Source: an uncultured Alistipes sp.
GTDB lineage: Bacteria; Bacteroidota; Bacteroidia; Bacteroidales; Rikenellaceae
Assembly (NCBI GenBank): GCA_937899895.1
Contig: CALBQR010000042.1
Coordinates: forward strand, 1-63,917
DNA length: 63,917 bases
Reading direction: 5' to 3'
Shown piece after piece: positions 28,344 to 36,858 of the stretch (positions are counted from its first letter, which is position 1; the number at the start of each line of letters is the position of its first letter). The notes beneath the pieces were generated by a model. That model saw only the letters and a program-made list of their open reading frames with translations, ran no database searches and had not been told where the DNA came from. Both the position numbers and the translations under genes were made by a program.

Positions 28344-28476
28344 AGATGTTTAATTTTTTAAGTTTAAGCTTTTATTTTGGTTTGTTACTCTTTCTGTTTC
28401 AACCACATCCATCGGCGAAACCGTTTTTCGCGACCGAATAGTATGAAACTGTGGCTTTTTCAGGCAATTTAACTCA

Positions 28477-28506
28477 CAAATGTAATAAAAAGCGAGAAAA
28501 ATACAA
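28477..28506 (-). promoter_or_regulatory. Bacteroidota promoter of the nuclease/TonB operon
   Basis: Read on the minus strand: TTG (28506-28504), 19-base spacer, TACATTTG (28484-28477). Both elements and the spacing fit the phylum's -33/-7 consensus. It lies about 134 bases upstream of the giant lipoprotein ATG. Confidence 0.8.
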
Positions 28507-28764
28507 CGAATTGTCAGCCGGTATTGCTAAAAAATAATCAACATCAGAAGCTGTTTTTATGAACAATCAGCAGTTATTATTAACCACTTTGTTTTACAGA
28601 TATTTAGCTCTGCAAGCGCGTCTATTTTGGCGAAGTTATCAACATTTCAACAATCGTTTTTCAACAATTTGAGGAACTTTCAAGCCCATTTGCACACGCT
28701 ATTAAGCCACTATGGGCGGCTTTTACAGGGCTATTTTGCAGGATAATTTACGACACCGATAAGC

Positions 28765-28801
28765 ACAAAAAACCGCACCTCCCTCAATAGGGAAGTGCGG
28801 T
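28765..28801 (-). terminator. Intrinsic terminator of the hpt-queE-divIC operon
   Basis: A 12-bp stem with one mismatch (28772-28783 with 28790-28801), followed on the minus strand by a run of seven T (A-run 28765-28771). Confidence 0.85.
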
Positions 28802-28848
28802 AGAAAACAGAGACTCTTGTGCCTTATTCGCAAAAGAGCCGTGCTTAA

Positions 28849-29127
28849 TTAATCCTTAATGATATAGACCGTTTCACTCTTCTTTTGCAGATTGTAGTGC
28901 TCGCGGGCGTATGCTTCGATATACTCGTCATACTTCAAATTTTCGAGCATAATGCTATCTTCGGCAATCTTATCACGATACATCTCAATCTGGTCCTCCA
29001 AAGCAGAGATCTCGCGGCGCAAACGAAAACACTCAACGATATAACTTCCCGACAGGAAAATCATAACGACCACTGCGATAAAGACCGCAATGATCCAAAA
29101 GCGTTTTGTGCGATACCACTTGCTCAT
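28849..29127 (-). CDS. Septum formation initiator DivIC/FtsB
   Basis: 92 residues: a short basic cytoplasmic N-terminus, one membrane helix (about 10-30, FWIIAVFIAVVVMIFLSGSY), then a periplasmic coiled coil (LRREISALEDQIEMYRDKI) and a C-terminal segment YIEAYAREHYNLQKKSE that matches the conserved FtsB/DivIC end. It links FtsL to FtsQ/DivIB in the divisome. It starts 6 bases after queE and precedes the operon terminator. Confidence 0.85.
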   Translation of the reverse strand: MSKWYRTKRFWIIAVFIAVVVMIFLSGSYIVECFRLRREISALEDQIEMYRDKIAEDSIMLENLKYDEYIEAYAREHYNLQKKSETVYIIKD

Positions 29128-29133
29128 AGGTGA

Positions 29134-29769
29134 TTAAGGAATATGCATAAATTTGTGAATCTGAATCGAAATATTCCATTTCGGGTGCGCTTTGACATAC
29201 TCGACAATCGTCGGGGTCATCTGCTCCGAGCGGCTCCACTCCGGCTGCATAAAGAGCATACAACGCTCCCCTACCTTCGCCGCGCACTCTTCGGCCCAGC
29301 GCAAATCATCTTCGGTTTCGATGATAACCTTCAACTCGCTTGCCGCCGCAAACGCTTCGGGCAGAGGCGGCTGCTTGCGCTTTGGTGAAAGGCATATCCA
29401 ATCGAAATTGCCACTTAACGGATGCGAGCCCGATGTTTCGAGAAAGATCTCCAAACCGTGGGCGTGCAGGCGTTCGGTCAAGTAATCAAGTGGATAGATC
29501 AACGGCTCACCGCCCGTGATGACGATCGCTTGCGCCTCAAACGATGCAGCGCGCTCGACGATCTCGTCAGTCGCCACAAGCGGGTGGCTCAACGGATTCC
29601 ACGTATATTTGGCATCGCACCAACTGCAACCCACATCGCAACCGCCCAAGCGGATGAAATAGGCAGGTTTGCCAGAGTGAAAACCCTCACCCTGAATGGT
29701 ATAGAAGTCCTCGACCAGCGGCAAACGGCTACCTTCGCAGAAATCGGTATCGGGACGACGGTTACTCAT
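29134..29769 (-). CDS. queE: 7-carboxy-7-deazaguanine synthase QueE
   Basis: 211-residue radical-SAM enzyme that turns 6-carboxytetrahydropterin into 7-carboxy-7-deazaguanine for queuosine in tRNA. The GCDVGCSWCDAKYTW segment gives the CxxxCxxC cluster motif, preceded by DFYTIQGEGFHSGKPAYFIRL in the classic QueE form; ITGGEPL is the SAM-binding GGE. Other queuosine genes are not in this window. It overlaps hpt by 8 bases. Confidence 0.93.
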   Translation of the reverse strand: MSNRRPDTDFCEGSRLPLVEDFYTIQGEGFHSGKPAYFIRLGGCDVGCSWCDAKYTWNPLSHPLVATDEIVERAASFEAQAIVITGGEPLIYPLDYLTERLHAHGLEIFLETSGSHPLSGNFDWICLSPKRKQPPLPEAFAAASELKVIIETEDDLRWAEECAAKVGERCMLFMQPEWSRSEQMTPTIVEYVKAHPKWNISIQIHKFMHIP

Positions 29770-30316
29770 TGACTACCACAAAAACATCTTTCAGATTGCG
29801 ACCCAGCTGGTCGTAATCCAAACCGTAACCAACAATAAACTCGTTGCCAATCTCCAACGCCTTATATTTAATAGGTATCTGCTTCGAGTACGAATTGGGC
29901 TTAAAGAAGAGCGTTGCCACCTCGACACTTGCGGGGTTATGACCCGACAACGAACGCATCAGGTGCTCGATACTCTCGCCCGTATCGACGATATCCTCAA
30001 CCACGATGATATGACGGCCCTCGATATTATTCTTCAAGCCGATCAGCTCCTGCACCTTGCCCGTAGTCGATGTGCCGGCATACGACGCCAACTTAACGAA
30101 CGAAAGCTCACAGTTGAAATCGACCTTCTTCATCAGATCGGACATAAACATAAACGAGCCGTTCAGAACACCCAGAAACAGAGGCGTTTCACGATCGGCA
30201 TAATCGGCATTGATTTTCGCTGCCACAGCCTCGACTGCGCGATCGATCTCTTCGGCCGAGATCATCACTTCGAAGGTCTTGTCGTGCAACTTGACCCTAT
30301 TCTTGTTACAACTCAT
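29762..30316 (-). CDS. hpt: Hypoxanthine phosphoribosyltransferase
   Basis: 184 residues. The PRPP-binding loop VVEDIVDTGESIEHL and LGVLNGSFMFMSDL are diagnostic for Hpt-type purine salvage enzymes, which make IMP and GMP from hypoxanthine or guanine and PRPP. First gene of a three-gene minus-strand unit (hpt, queE, divIC). It diverges from purE, so purine salvage and synthesis share one intergenic control region. Confidence 0.92.
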   Translation of the reverse strand: MSCNKNRVKLHDKTFEVMISAEEIDRAVEAVAAKINADYADRETPLFLGVLNGSFMFMSDLMKKVDFNCELSFVKLASYAGTSTTGKVQELIGLKNNIEGRHIIVVEDIVDTGESIEHLMRSLSGHNPASVEVATLFFKPNSYSKQIPIKYKALEIGNEFIVGYGLDYDQLGRNLKDVFVVVNE

Positions 30317-30347
30317 AGATTTATTTTGATAAGAGTTAGACTTCGCG

Positions 30348-30378
30348 TTTGAGTTTCGTAAAAAAACAATTAACTTTG
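30348..30378 (+). promoter_or_regulatory. Bacteroidota promoter of purE
   Basis: TTTG at 30348-30351, 19-base spacer, TAACTTTG at 30371-30378: a full match to the -33/-7 consensus. The start codon of purE is 45 bases downstream. Confidence 0.82.
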
Positions 30379-30422
30379 CGAAGTTACAAACTTTCGATTA
30401 ATTTTCAAAAATTTTGTGCAAT

Positions 30423-30935
30423 ATGACACCAATAGTTAGCATTATTATGGGCAGCACCTCGGATTTGAAGGTGATGGAGGCTGCCGCTAAACATCTTGAC
30501 GCAATGGAGATTCCCTATGAGATTCTCGCTCTTTCGGCTCATCGCACCCCCGCGTTGGTTGAGCAGTTCGCACGTGGTGCGGCCGCACGCGGCGTAAAGG
30601 TTATCATCGCCGGTGCAGGTGGCGCAGCTCACCTTCCGGGCGTAATTGCAGCTATGACGCCACTGCCCGTAATCGGTGTGCCCATCAAGTCGAGCAACTC
30701 GATGGACGGTTGGGATTCGGTGCTCTCGATTCTGCAAATGCCCGCAGGTATTCCCGTTGCTACGATGGCTCTCGATAATGCAAAGAACGCAGCTATCTTC
30801 GCTACGCAGATTCTTGCCGCAGGCGATCCTGCAATGATGGCCAAAGTGGTGGCGTTCAAAGACGAACTTGCCGAAAAGATCGACAAGGCAAACCGCGACC
30901 TGGCGGAGATTAAGATGCCTTTCAAAGTCAATTAA
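30423..30935 (+). CDS. purE: N5-carboxyaminoimidazole ribonucleotide mutase PurE
   Basis: About 170 residues. SIIMGSTSDLKVMEAAA is the class I PurE start, LSAHRTP carries the catalytic His, and AGGAAHLPGVIAAMTPLPVIGVP completes the substrate pocket. It rearranges N5-CAIR to CAIR in purine synthesis. The frame is also open from an alternative start at 30414, but the ATG at 30423 gives the normal N-terminus MTPIVSIIMGS. Followed 15 bases later by the ZIP transporter gene. Confidence 0.93.
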   Translation: MTPIVSIIMGSTSDLKVMEAAAKHLDAMEIPYEILALSAHRTPALVEQFARGAAARGVKVIIAGAGGAAHLPGVIAAMTPLPVIGVPIKSSNSMDGWDSVLSILQMPAGIPVATMALDNAKNAAIFATQILAAGDPAMMAKVVAFKDELAEKIDKANRDLAEIKMPFKVN

Positions 30936-30950
30936 TCACACTAATTCCCG

Positions 30951-31754
30951 ATGACTCATCAGGTTCTATATGCATTTGTCATCACGCTGTTTGCCGGTCT
31001 TGCGACCGGTATAGGCAGCGTCATTGCCTTCCTCACCAAGCACACCAATCGTCGCTTTTTAGCCTTTTCGTTGGGTCTTTCGGCGGGTGTGATGATCTAC
31101 GTGTCGTTTATGGAGATGCTCTATTCGGCACGTATCGAGCTGTCGGCTATGCGTGGCGAACAACAAGGCGCGCTGATTGCAGCTGCGGCGTTCTTTGGCG
31201 GTATGCTTATCGCCTATCTGATCGACCGCGCTGTGCCCGAAGCCGAAAACCCGCACGAGTTGCACTCGGTCGAGGAGCTTGAAGATGACTCGCGCCACAA
31301 CCACCGCCTGCACCGTATGGGTCTGCTCACAGCGTTGGCGATCACGATCCACAACTTCCCCGAAGGCATTGCGACCTTTATGTCGGGGATCAGTTCGATC
31401 GAAACGGGTGCTGCGATTGCCGTTGCCGTTGCGATTCACAACATTCCGGAGGGTATCGCCGTTTCGGTGCCGATCTATGCCGCTACGGGTAGTCGCAAGC
31501 GCGCATTTTGGTACTCGTTCCTATCTGGATTGTCGGAGCCTCTGGGTGCCGTGGCGGCCTATCTGTTGCTTATGCCGCTGATGGGACCGATGCTCTTGAA
31601 CTGCACCTTCGCGGCCGTGGCGGGCATTATGGTCTTTATCTCGCTCGACGAATTGCTACCCGCTGCACACCAATATGGCGAGAACCACACCTCGATCGTG
31701 GGTATGATCTGCGGTATGGCATTGATGGCCATAAGCCTTATATTACTGATGTAG
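30951..31754 (+). CDS. zupT: ZIP-family metal transporter, ZupT type
   Basis: 267 residues with eight membrane helices. The paired metal-site motifs HNFPEGIATF and HNIPEGIAV are those of ZupT, which imports zinc and other divalent metals. GLSAGVMIYVSFMEML and SEPLGAVAAYLL are further family blocks. A His-bearing loop (RHNHRLHRMG) separates helices. Probably cotranscribed with purE; ends at a bidirectional terminator. Confidence 0.92.
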   Translation: MTHQVLYAFVITLFAGLATGIGSVIAFLTKHTNRRFLAFSLGLSAGVMIYVSFMEMLYSARIELSAMRGEQQGALIAAAAFFGGMLIAYLIDRAVPEAENPHELHSVEELEDDSRHNHRLHRMGLLTALAITIHNFPEGIATFMSGISSIETGAAIAVAVAIHNIPEGIAVSVPIYAATGSRKRAFWYSFLSGLSEPLGAVAAYLLLMPLMGPMLLNCTFAAVAGIMVFISLDELLPAAHQYGENHTSIVGMICGMALMAISLILLM

Positions 31755-31777
31755 CGACGTTTAGCACACAAAATATC

Positions 31778-31807
31778 GAGCCTCACACCCACTGCGGAGT
31801 GAGGCTC
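31778..31807. terminator. Bidirectional terminator (zupT / tspO)
   Basis: GAGCCTCAC (31778-31786) with GTGAGGCTC (31799-31807), perfect 9-bp stem, followed by GTTTGTGTTT. Confidence 0.85.
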
Positions 31808-31815
31808 GTTTGTGT

Positions 31816-32271
31816 TTAATTGTTCGCATATACATACCAATTGAGGTAGGTAGCGAACAGCAGCCACAGCAGATAGGGCATCATCAGCCACGCCGCCCAC
31901 GTCGAAGTGCGCCCCGCAGTTGATATATACCAGATCGTGAGTACAATGAGCAGCAACAGAGAGACCACTCCCAATAGCGGCTCGCGTAGCCAGAAGAATA
32001 GGAATGTCCATAACACATTCACCGCCAATTGAAGCACCCACGGCAACACGGCGCGCATATTCTCCGTTCGGAAACACTCGCCAAGCGACAATCCCATCAA
32101 TACATACAACACTCCCCAAACGATCGGAAATACCATATTGGGAGGCGACAAAGGAGCTTTGGCAATCGTAGGATACCACTCGCGCAGCGCGTCAGCCTGC
32201 AACAGACTCGACAGATAACCCACCGCCAAGCAGACGGCAATGGCAATGGGGTAAGCAATATACTTTTTCAT
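31816..32271 (-). CDS. TspO/MBR family tryptophan-rich sensory protein
   Basis: 151 residues from the ATG at 32271 (MKKYIAYPIAIAV). The frame is open further upstream, but that extension is not hydrophobic in the family pattern and runs across the divergent cupin promoter, so I reject it. Five membrane helices; the conserved block WYPTIAKAPLSPPNMVFPIVWGVLYVLMGLS and the Trp-rich later helices are typical. TspO proteins bind porphyrins and in some bacteria alter tetrapyrrole stress responses. Role here unknown. Confidence 0.88.
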   Translation of the reverse strand: MKKYIAYPIAIAVCLAVGYLSSLLQADALREWYPTIAKAPLSPPNMVFPIVWGVLYVLMGLSLGECFRTENMRAVLPWVLQLAVNVLWTFLFFWLREPLLGVVSLLLLIVLTIWYISTAGRTSTWAAWLMMPYLLWLLFATYLNWYVYANN

Positions 32272-32381
32272 AATCGAACATTGAGTTGGTTTACGTCTCT
32301 GTTCGCGCAATTTTAAGACCAAACTATATCGCGCGAAGGCAAAAAATATCGTGCAGGTGGTCGGAGTATCAAACTTTTTCG

Positions 32382-32389
32382 TAAATTTG
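32382..32389 (+). promoter_or_regulatory. Candidate -7 element of cupin gene
   Basis: TAAATTTG matches TAnnTTTG 36 bases before the cupin ATG. The -33 partner is not evident. Confidence 0.45.
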
Positions 32390-32424
32390 TAATCAAAGAG
32401 TGAAAAATCAAAAACGCTTAAACT

Positions 32425-32754
32425 ATGATTATCAATTTCAATGAGCGCGCCGAAGAGGTGCTCGAACATTTCAACGGTGGCGAAAAGGAGTTTATCGTAC
32501 GTCGTTACCTTGACGACAAGTGCAAGATTATGAAGGGATTGCTACATAGCGGAGCTTCGATCGGCGAGCATACACACACCACTAATTGTGAATTTATCCA
32601 CATCCTCGAAGGTCGAGGAACTGTATTGATGGATGGCGTATATGAAGATGTCGAGGCGGGTCAGTGCCACTACTGCCCCAAAGGACACTCGCACAGCCTG
32701 ATCAACAATAGCGACGCCGATCTGCATTTCTTTGCAACGGTTGTGGAGCAGTAA
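32425..32754 (+). CDS. Small cupin-domain protein
   Basis: 109 residues forming a single cupin barrel. The first cupin motif is present as GASIGEHTHTTNCEFIHILEGRG (His-x-His and Glu metal ligands) and the second as GQCHYCPKGHSHSLIN (third His). Such stand-alone cupins act as isomerases, dioxygenases or ligand sensors, so no reaction can be named. Alone in its transcription unit. Confidence 0.85.
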   Translation: MIINFNERAEEVLEHFNGGEKEFIVRRYLDDKCKIMKGLLHSGASIGEHTHTTNCEFIHILEGRGTVLMDGVYEDVEAGQCHYCPKGHSHSLINNSDADLHFFATVVEQ

Positions 32755-32779
32755 GAGAGCAATTCACAATTCAGAAAAA

Positions 32780-32813
32780 AATAAGCCGCACTCCGTGGGG
32801 AGTGCGGCTTATT
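32780..32813. terminator. Bidirectional terminator (cupin / DUF4293)
   Basis: A perfect 15-bp stem, 32780-32794 with 32799-32813, and a 4-base GTGG loop. A-run before and T-run after. Confidence 0.92.
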
Positions 32814-32834
32814 TTATAAATCGGTAAATGCAAC

Positions 32835-33302
32835 CTATCGGATTCTATCAACCGAGCGAACCAACATCTCATCGGCCGCGATTGCTTTCATCGCCAGATA
32901 GTTAAAGAACAGAGCCGCGATCGGCAACAACATCGTTACCTTCATTCCCTGCGCGTGGAAATCGAAATCGGCAAACGCGCGGTAGAACAGGTAGTAATGA
33001 ACCGCCAGCATAATAACTGCTCCCACCAACAGTACAAACTCGACAATACAATAGCGAATCTGTGTCATACGACGCTTATAAAGGAAGATATTGACAAGTG
33101 GCAACAGAGCCGCAGCCACCAACATAATTGCCAAAAAGATCGTCGTTTTATACATCTCGCCCGTTGCGACCGAGCGCAAACCATAGCCATAGAGATTGAA
33201 TGTCTCCTCGCCGCCCACAAAATAGGCCAACGGCAGGCACATCATCAGCGTCGTGAGTACCACGATGCCAAGAAGATAGAGTGTTTGAATACGTTGAATC
33301 AT
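32835..33302 (-). CDS. DUF4293 four-helix membrane protein
   Basis: 155 residues, four predicted membrane helices with the family start MIQRIQTLYLLG. DUF4293 is a Bacteroidota protein of unknown function. Last gene of a unit Sua5, DUF4199, GT2, DUF4293 with short gaps. Confidence 0.8.
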   Translation of the reverse strand: MIQRIQTLYLLGIVVLTTLMMCLPLAYFVGGEETFNLYGYGLRSVATGEMYKTTIFLAIMLVAAALLPLVNIFLYKRRMTQIRYCIVEFVLLVGAVIMLAVHYYLFYRAFADFDFHAQGMKVTMLLPIAALFFNYLAMKAIAADEMLVRSVDRIR

Positions 33303-33319
33303 TATTTATCAATTTTCGT

Positions 33320-34318
33320 TTAATCAAAATATACCTCATCGTCATCTGCACCCACCACGTCATCAATCAGGTAGCTGTTGCGATCCGACGAGTTGCGGTT
33401 GATGAGCTCGCCCAAAAATCCCGCCAAAAAGAGCAGTACGCCCAACACCACTGCCACCAACGAGAGATAGAACAGAGGCTGATCCGTAGCACTACGCCAC
33501 ACCAGACCATTGGCTTGGCGAATAACCTTTTGCAGCACGATCCATACTGCTGCGCCACCGCCAAAGAGGAACATCAGCGTACCGAGCGAGCCGAAGAAAT
33601 ACATCGGGCTGCGACCGAACTTCGACATAAACATCACCGAGAGCAGATCCAGATAGCCCTTGATCATTCGCTCCCAACCAAATTTCGAGACGCCATATTT
33701 GCGCGCACGATGGCAAACAACCTTCTCGCCGATACGCTTAAATCCGGCCTGCTTTGCCAAGATGGGGATATAACGGTGCATCTCGCCATAGACCTCGATA
33801 CTCTTAATAACCTTACGGCGATAGGCCTTCAAGCCGCAGTTGAAATCGTGCAATTTGATGCCCGACACCACACGTGCCGTTGCATTGAAGAACTTGCTCG
33901 GCCAACGCTTGCCGGCGGGATCGTGGCGTTCCTTCTTCCAGCCCGAAACCAGATCATAACCCTCCTCCACGATCATCTTATACAGGGCGGGGATCTCATC
34001 GGGCGAGTCCTGCAAATCGGCATCCATCGTAATCACGACATCGCCCTCGGCAATATCAAAACCGCAATAGAGCGCGGCCGACTTGCCATAATTGCGGCGG
34101 AAACGAATACCGCTCACCGACTCATTCTTATCCGACAGCTGTTCGATTACACTCCACGAATCATCATTGCTTCCATCATCAATAAAAATCAGCTGGTAAG
34201 CAAAATGGTTCTCACGCATAACGCGATCAACCCACTGTTCCAATTCGGGCAGCGACTCATACTCGTTGTAAACCGGAACGACAACCGAGATATGACAAGG
34301 CTTTTTATCTGCTAACAT
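33320..34318 (-). CDS. Glycosyltransferase family 2, DPM1/ArnC-like, membrane anchored
   Basis: 332 residues. The cytoplasmic GT-A domain starts VVVPVYNEYESL and has the nucleotide motif FIDDGSNDDSW and the metal motif TMDADLQDSP. Two C-terminal membrane helices (about 240-305) follow, as in enzymes that transfer a sugar from a nucleotide donor to undecaprenyl phosphate. The sugar cannot be read from sequence. Five bases after the DUF4199 gene. Confidence 0.88.
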   Translation of the reverse strand: MLADKKPCHISVVVPVYNEYESLPELEQWVDRVMRENHFAYQLIFIDDGSNDDSWSVIEQLSDKNESVSGIRFRRNYGKSAALYCGFDIAEGDVVITMDADLQDSPDEIPALYKMIVEEGYDLVSGWKKERHDPAGKRWPSKFFNATARVVSGIKLHDFNCGLKAYRRKVIKSIEVYGEMHRYIPILAKQAGFKRIGEKVVCHRARKYGVSKFGWERMIKGYLDLLSVMFMSKFGRSPMYFFGSLGTLMFLFGGGAAVWIVLQKVIRQANGLVWRSATDQPLFYLSLVAVVLGVLLFLAGFLGELINRNSSDRNSYLIDDVVGADDDEVYFD

Positions 34319-34323
34319 ATATT

Positions 34324-34872
34324 TTACTGCTCGTTTTCGCTATTACCACCCTCCTGCATCTGATCTGCAAAGGGGTCTGCTTCGCGTCTATTGAATGCTG
34401 CGATAATCAGACCGTAGAACACTCCGCCACAAAGCATCGAGAAGATGCTCGAAATCAACACGAAGATCGGATTAAACTGCACGGCGTCCATCAGACCGCT
34501 CATCTGCTTGATCTGCGACTTTGAATAGACGCCCATCTCTTTGATCATATCCATCGACTGTCCCAACAAAACGCGATACTGCTCCTCGGCAAAAGTATTC
34601 ACCGCCACAGCCTTAATTGCGCCATAGAGGATACCTGCAAAGATCATCATCATCGCAATATAGCCCAGCACCTGTCCATACGAACAGCCTGCCGCACCGC
34701 GCGAGATTGCATATTGGCGCGAGTAATACCAGATCAGACCGATCTGCGCAAAGAGAGCAATCAAACCGAGTCCCGCAAAGGGGCAGCAGATCTGCATCAG
34801 ATCCGACACAACCGCCACAAAACCAATCACTGCACCGGCAATCGACACACGAAGTAAATAGTTGTTATTCAT
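34324..34872 (-). CDS. DUF4199 membrane protein
   Basis: 182 residues with four membrane helices and a loop region (YRVLLGQSMDMIKEMGVYSKSQIKQMSG) typical of DUF4199. In Bacteroidota this gene is commonly placed directly before a DPM1-like glycosyltransferase, as here with a 5-base gap, so the two proteins probably act together. Function unknown. Confidence 0.82.
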   Translation of the reverse strand: MNNNYLLRVSIAGAVIGFVAVVSDLMQICCPFAGLGLIALFAQIGLIWYYSRQYAISRGAAGCSYGQVLGYIAMMMIFAGILYGAIKAVAVNTFAEEQYRVLLGQSMDMIKEMGVYSKSQIKQMSGLMDAVQFNPIFVLISSIFSMLCGGVFYGLIIAAFNRREADPFADQMQEGGNSENEQ

Positions 34873-34920
34873 AGTTTTCCGTTCTATAATTTCTTCATTC
34901 GTTACACTTCGCTAACCATA

Positions 34921-35529
34921 TTAGCGCAACTCGCCACGACCCTCGCGCAGAATCTCCTGCTCATCAGAGGTCAGATCGACCAACGTCGTGGGGACATTAT
35001 CGCCAATACCGCCATCGACTACCAGATCGACAATATTCTCATAACGCTCCTCAATCAGCTCCGGATTGGTCGTATATTCATCGCCATCATCCTCCGGACG
35101 ACGCTTAACCGACGAGGTGATCATCGGGCAACCAAGACGCTCGACAATAGCTCGCGCAATGGGGTTGGCAGGAATACGCACACCGACACACTTACGCTTC
35201 TCCAACGCGCGGTCGGGCATCTTCGATGAGGTATTGAGGATAAAGGTAAAGGCACCTGGCAGATTGCGTTTCATCAGTTTGAAGGTGAGATTATCCACGC
35301 GGCAATACTCCGAAACGCTCGAAATGCTGTCGAAGATAACCGACAGCGAATCTTCACTCTTGGCTTTGATCGTGCGCAGACGCTCGATTGCTTTGGGAGA
35401 TTGCAGCGAACAGCCGAAGGCATAGATCGAATCGGTCGGATAGATAATCACGCCACCACGACGCAACACATCGACCACCTTATCCAGCTCCTTTTCGCTC
35501 GGATTTACGGGATAGATCTTGACAAGCAT
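34921..35529 (-). CDS. L-threonylcarbamoyladenylate synthase (Sua5/YciO/YrdC)
   Basis: 202 residues, a single YrdC domain without the Sua5 C-terminal extension. GGVIIYPTDSIYAFGC and KRKCVGVRIPANPIARAI are the ATP/threonine-binding blocks. It makes the intermediate for the t6A modification of tRNA, or it is the close paralogue YciO. First gene of its unit, behind a good promoter. Confidence 0.88.
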   Translation of the reverse strand: MLVKIYPVNPSEKELDKVVDVLRRGGVIIYPTDSIYAFGCSLQSPKAIERLRTIKAKSEDSLSVIFDSISSVSEYCRVDNLTFKLMKRNLPGAFTFILNTSSKMPDRALEKRKCVGVRIPANPIARAIVERLGCPMITSSVKRRPEDDGDEYTTNPELIEERYENIVDLVVDGGIGDNVPTTLVDLTSDEQEILREGRGELR

Positions 35530-35557
35530 AGTGTTAGTGTAGTTTTAATATATTTAT

Positions 35558-35589
35558 CAAAGATAATGCTTTTCCGCCGAATAACCAAA
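35558..35589 (-). promoter_or_regulatory. Bacteroidota promoter of the Sua5-DUF4199-GT2-DUF4293 unit
   Basis: Minus strand: TTTG (35589-35586), 20-base spacer, TATCTTTG (35565-35558). Lies about 29 bases upstream of the Sua5-like ATG. Confidence 0.78.
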
Positions 35590-35616
35590 CTCTTGGGCCG
35601 TTTTCGCTTGCAATTA

Positions 35617-36840
35617 TCAATCGCGACGAATCTTCAACCGCGAAACAACGGGATAGTGATCCGACACGCCCAAACGCGGCGACGAGTACGACAGCACCTC
35701 AAAACGGCGATCGACAAAGATAAAATCGATACGCAACAGATTGAAAAATCCGCGATAGGTATTGGTCTTGCCACGTGCCGCCTCGACAAACGTATCATCC
35801 ATCTTGCGACCAATACGGCGATAGGCATACGACATTGCACCGTCGTTGAAATCGCCACAAACAATCACCCGATAGGGCGACGAAGCCACAAATCGCGAGA
35901 TCGTATCGGCCTGATCGGCACGTATTTGCGAATTAAGTTGAAAACGATCGGCAATCGAGCGCAACTTATCCTCGCGCTCCATCGAGCCATCTTCGATAAA
36001 GTCGCCACTGACCAGATACTCCTGATCGTTCTGCGTAATCATCGTCGTTCGCAGATGGTTATTCACCACGCGCACCGTATCGTCGCCAATCATCAAATCA
36101 GCCCACTGCGCAATGCAGGCTGTCGAATCGAGTTCGGTCGCATTATCGATAACGCCCGAACGGATAATCTTGTAACGGGTATAGATCGCATTACCAACGC
36201 CGTGTCCCTGCTTGGGGTGCGTGGTCAAACGCAACGATACCACACCGCGATATTTGCGACTTGTGAGCAACGTATCAAACATCTCACGCGGACAAGCAGG
36301 CGTACTCTGAAACTCCTGCAAGCAGATAATATCGGGCGCAAGCGAATCAATCACCTCTGCCCCCGTCGCCACTGCGCGAACAGGATCTTTATCAATACCG
36401 AAGTAGGGTTTGAAATTGCCGATGTTATAGGTCATCACCGAGAATGTTCCTCGCTCGGCACGCTGTCGCTCGGCGGGTGTCTGCTGTGCGGAGTGGTCCT
36501 GCACGGGCGTGATGCGATAGTAACGCGACACCTTACCCACGCCCAACAACGCCACCAAGGCCATCGGCACGATATATTTCCAACGCCAACGGATGATCCA
36601 ATAGAGTATCAGAATTATCAACGTAGCATAGATCAGCGGTGCGCCAAGACCGAGCAACGAGAGAATCCACATTCGATGCGGATTAACCACAGGTGCCAAC
36701 AGCGTCAAAAGCACCAAAATCGAAACCACAATCGAGATAATCACCATCACAAAGTCAAACAGACGGCCCGACAGCGAGCGACGGCGACTTTTACGACCCG
36801 TGCTACTTTCGTGAGGTGAAGAGTAATAGTAATCAGACAT
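35617..36840 (-). CDS. Membrane-anchored endonuclease/exonuclease/phosphatase family protein
   Basis: 407 residues. Three membrane helices near the N-terminus (about 27-110) precede an EEP catalytic domain with TYNIGNF, CLQEFQS (Glu), NNHLRTT (His), GDFNDGAMS (Asp, Asn) and VSDHYPVVS (Asp-His). The catalytic face is probably extracytoplasmic. Last gene of a hyp-mutL-rhomboid-EEP unit; 18 bases after the rhomboid gene. Substrate unknown: phospholipid head groups and nucleic acids are both possible for this family. Confidence 0.87.
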   Translation of the reverse strand: MSDYYYSSPHESSTGRKSRRRSLSGRLFDFVMVIISIVVSILVLLTLLAPVVNPHRMWILSLLGLGAPLIYATLIILILYWIIRWRWKYIVPMALVALLGVGKVSRYYRITPVQDHSAQQTPAERQRAERGTFSVMTYNIGNFKPYFGIDKDPVRAVATGAEVIDSLAPDIICLQEFQSTPACPREMFDTLLTSRKYRGVVSLRLTTHPKQGHGVGNAIYTRYKIIRSGVIDNATELDSTACIAQWADLMIGDDTVRVVNNHLRTTMITQNDQEYLVSGDFIEDGSMEREDKLRSIADRFQLNSQIRADQADTISRFVASSPYRVIVCGDFNDGAMSYAYRRIGRKMDDTFVEAARGKTNTYRGFFNLLRIDFIFVDRRFEVLSYSSPRLGVSDHYPVVSRLKIRRD

Positions 36841-36858
36841 CTTGTGCGCTTTGATTGA

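Larger units (their letters stand above)
28344..28848. other. 505-base gene-free AT-rich region
   Basis: Holds the promoter of the nuclease/TonB operon (28477-28506) with a leader of about 130 bases, and the terminator of the divIC operon (28765-28801). The middle (about 28510-28760) is AT-rich with no frame that looks coded, no tRNA and no convincing RNA structure. Confidence 0.7.

Noticed and set aside
26946..28361. A 471-codon open frame antisense to the giant lipoprotein
   Set aside because: Composition is a mirror of repeated Val/Thr/Ala codons; no start context or domain.
28636..28644. TTATCAACA, close to a DnaA box, in the 505-base gap
   Set aside because: A single near-match with no cluster of boxes, no dnaA or dnaN nearby and no sign of an origin.
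32272..32469. N-terminal extension of the TspO protein by 66 residues
   Set aside because: It would cross the divergent cupin gene start, is not helical in the TspO manner, and the ATG at 32271 gives the normal family N-terminus.
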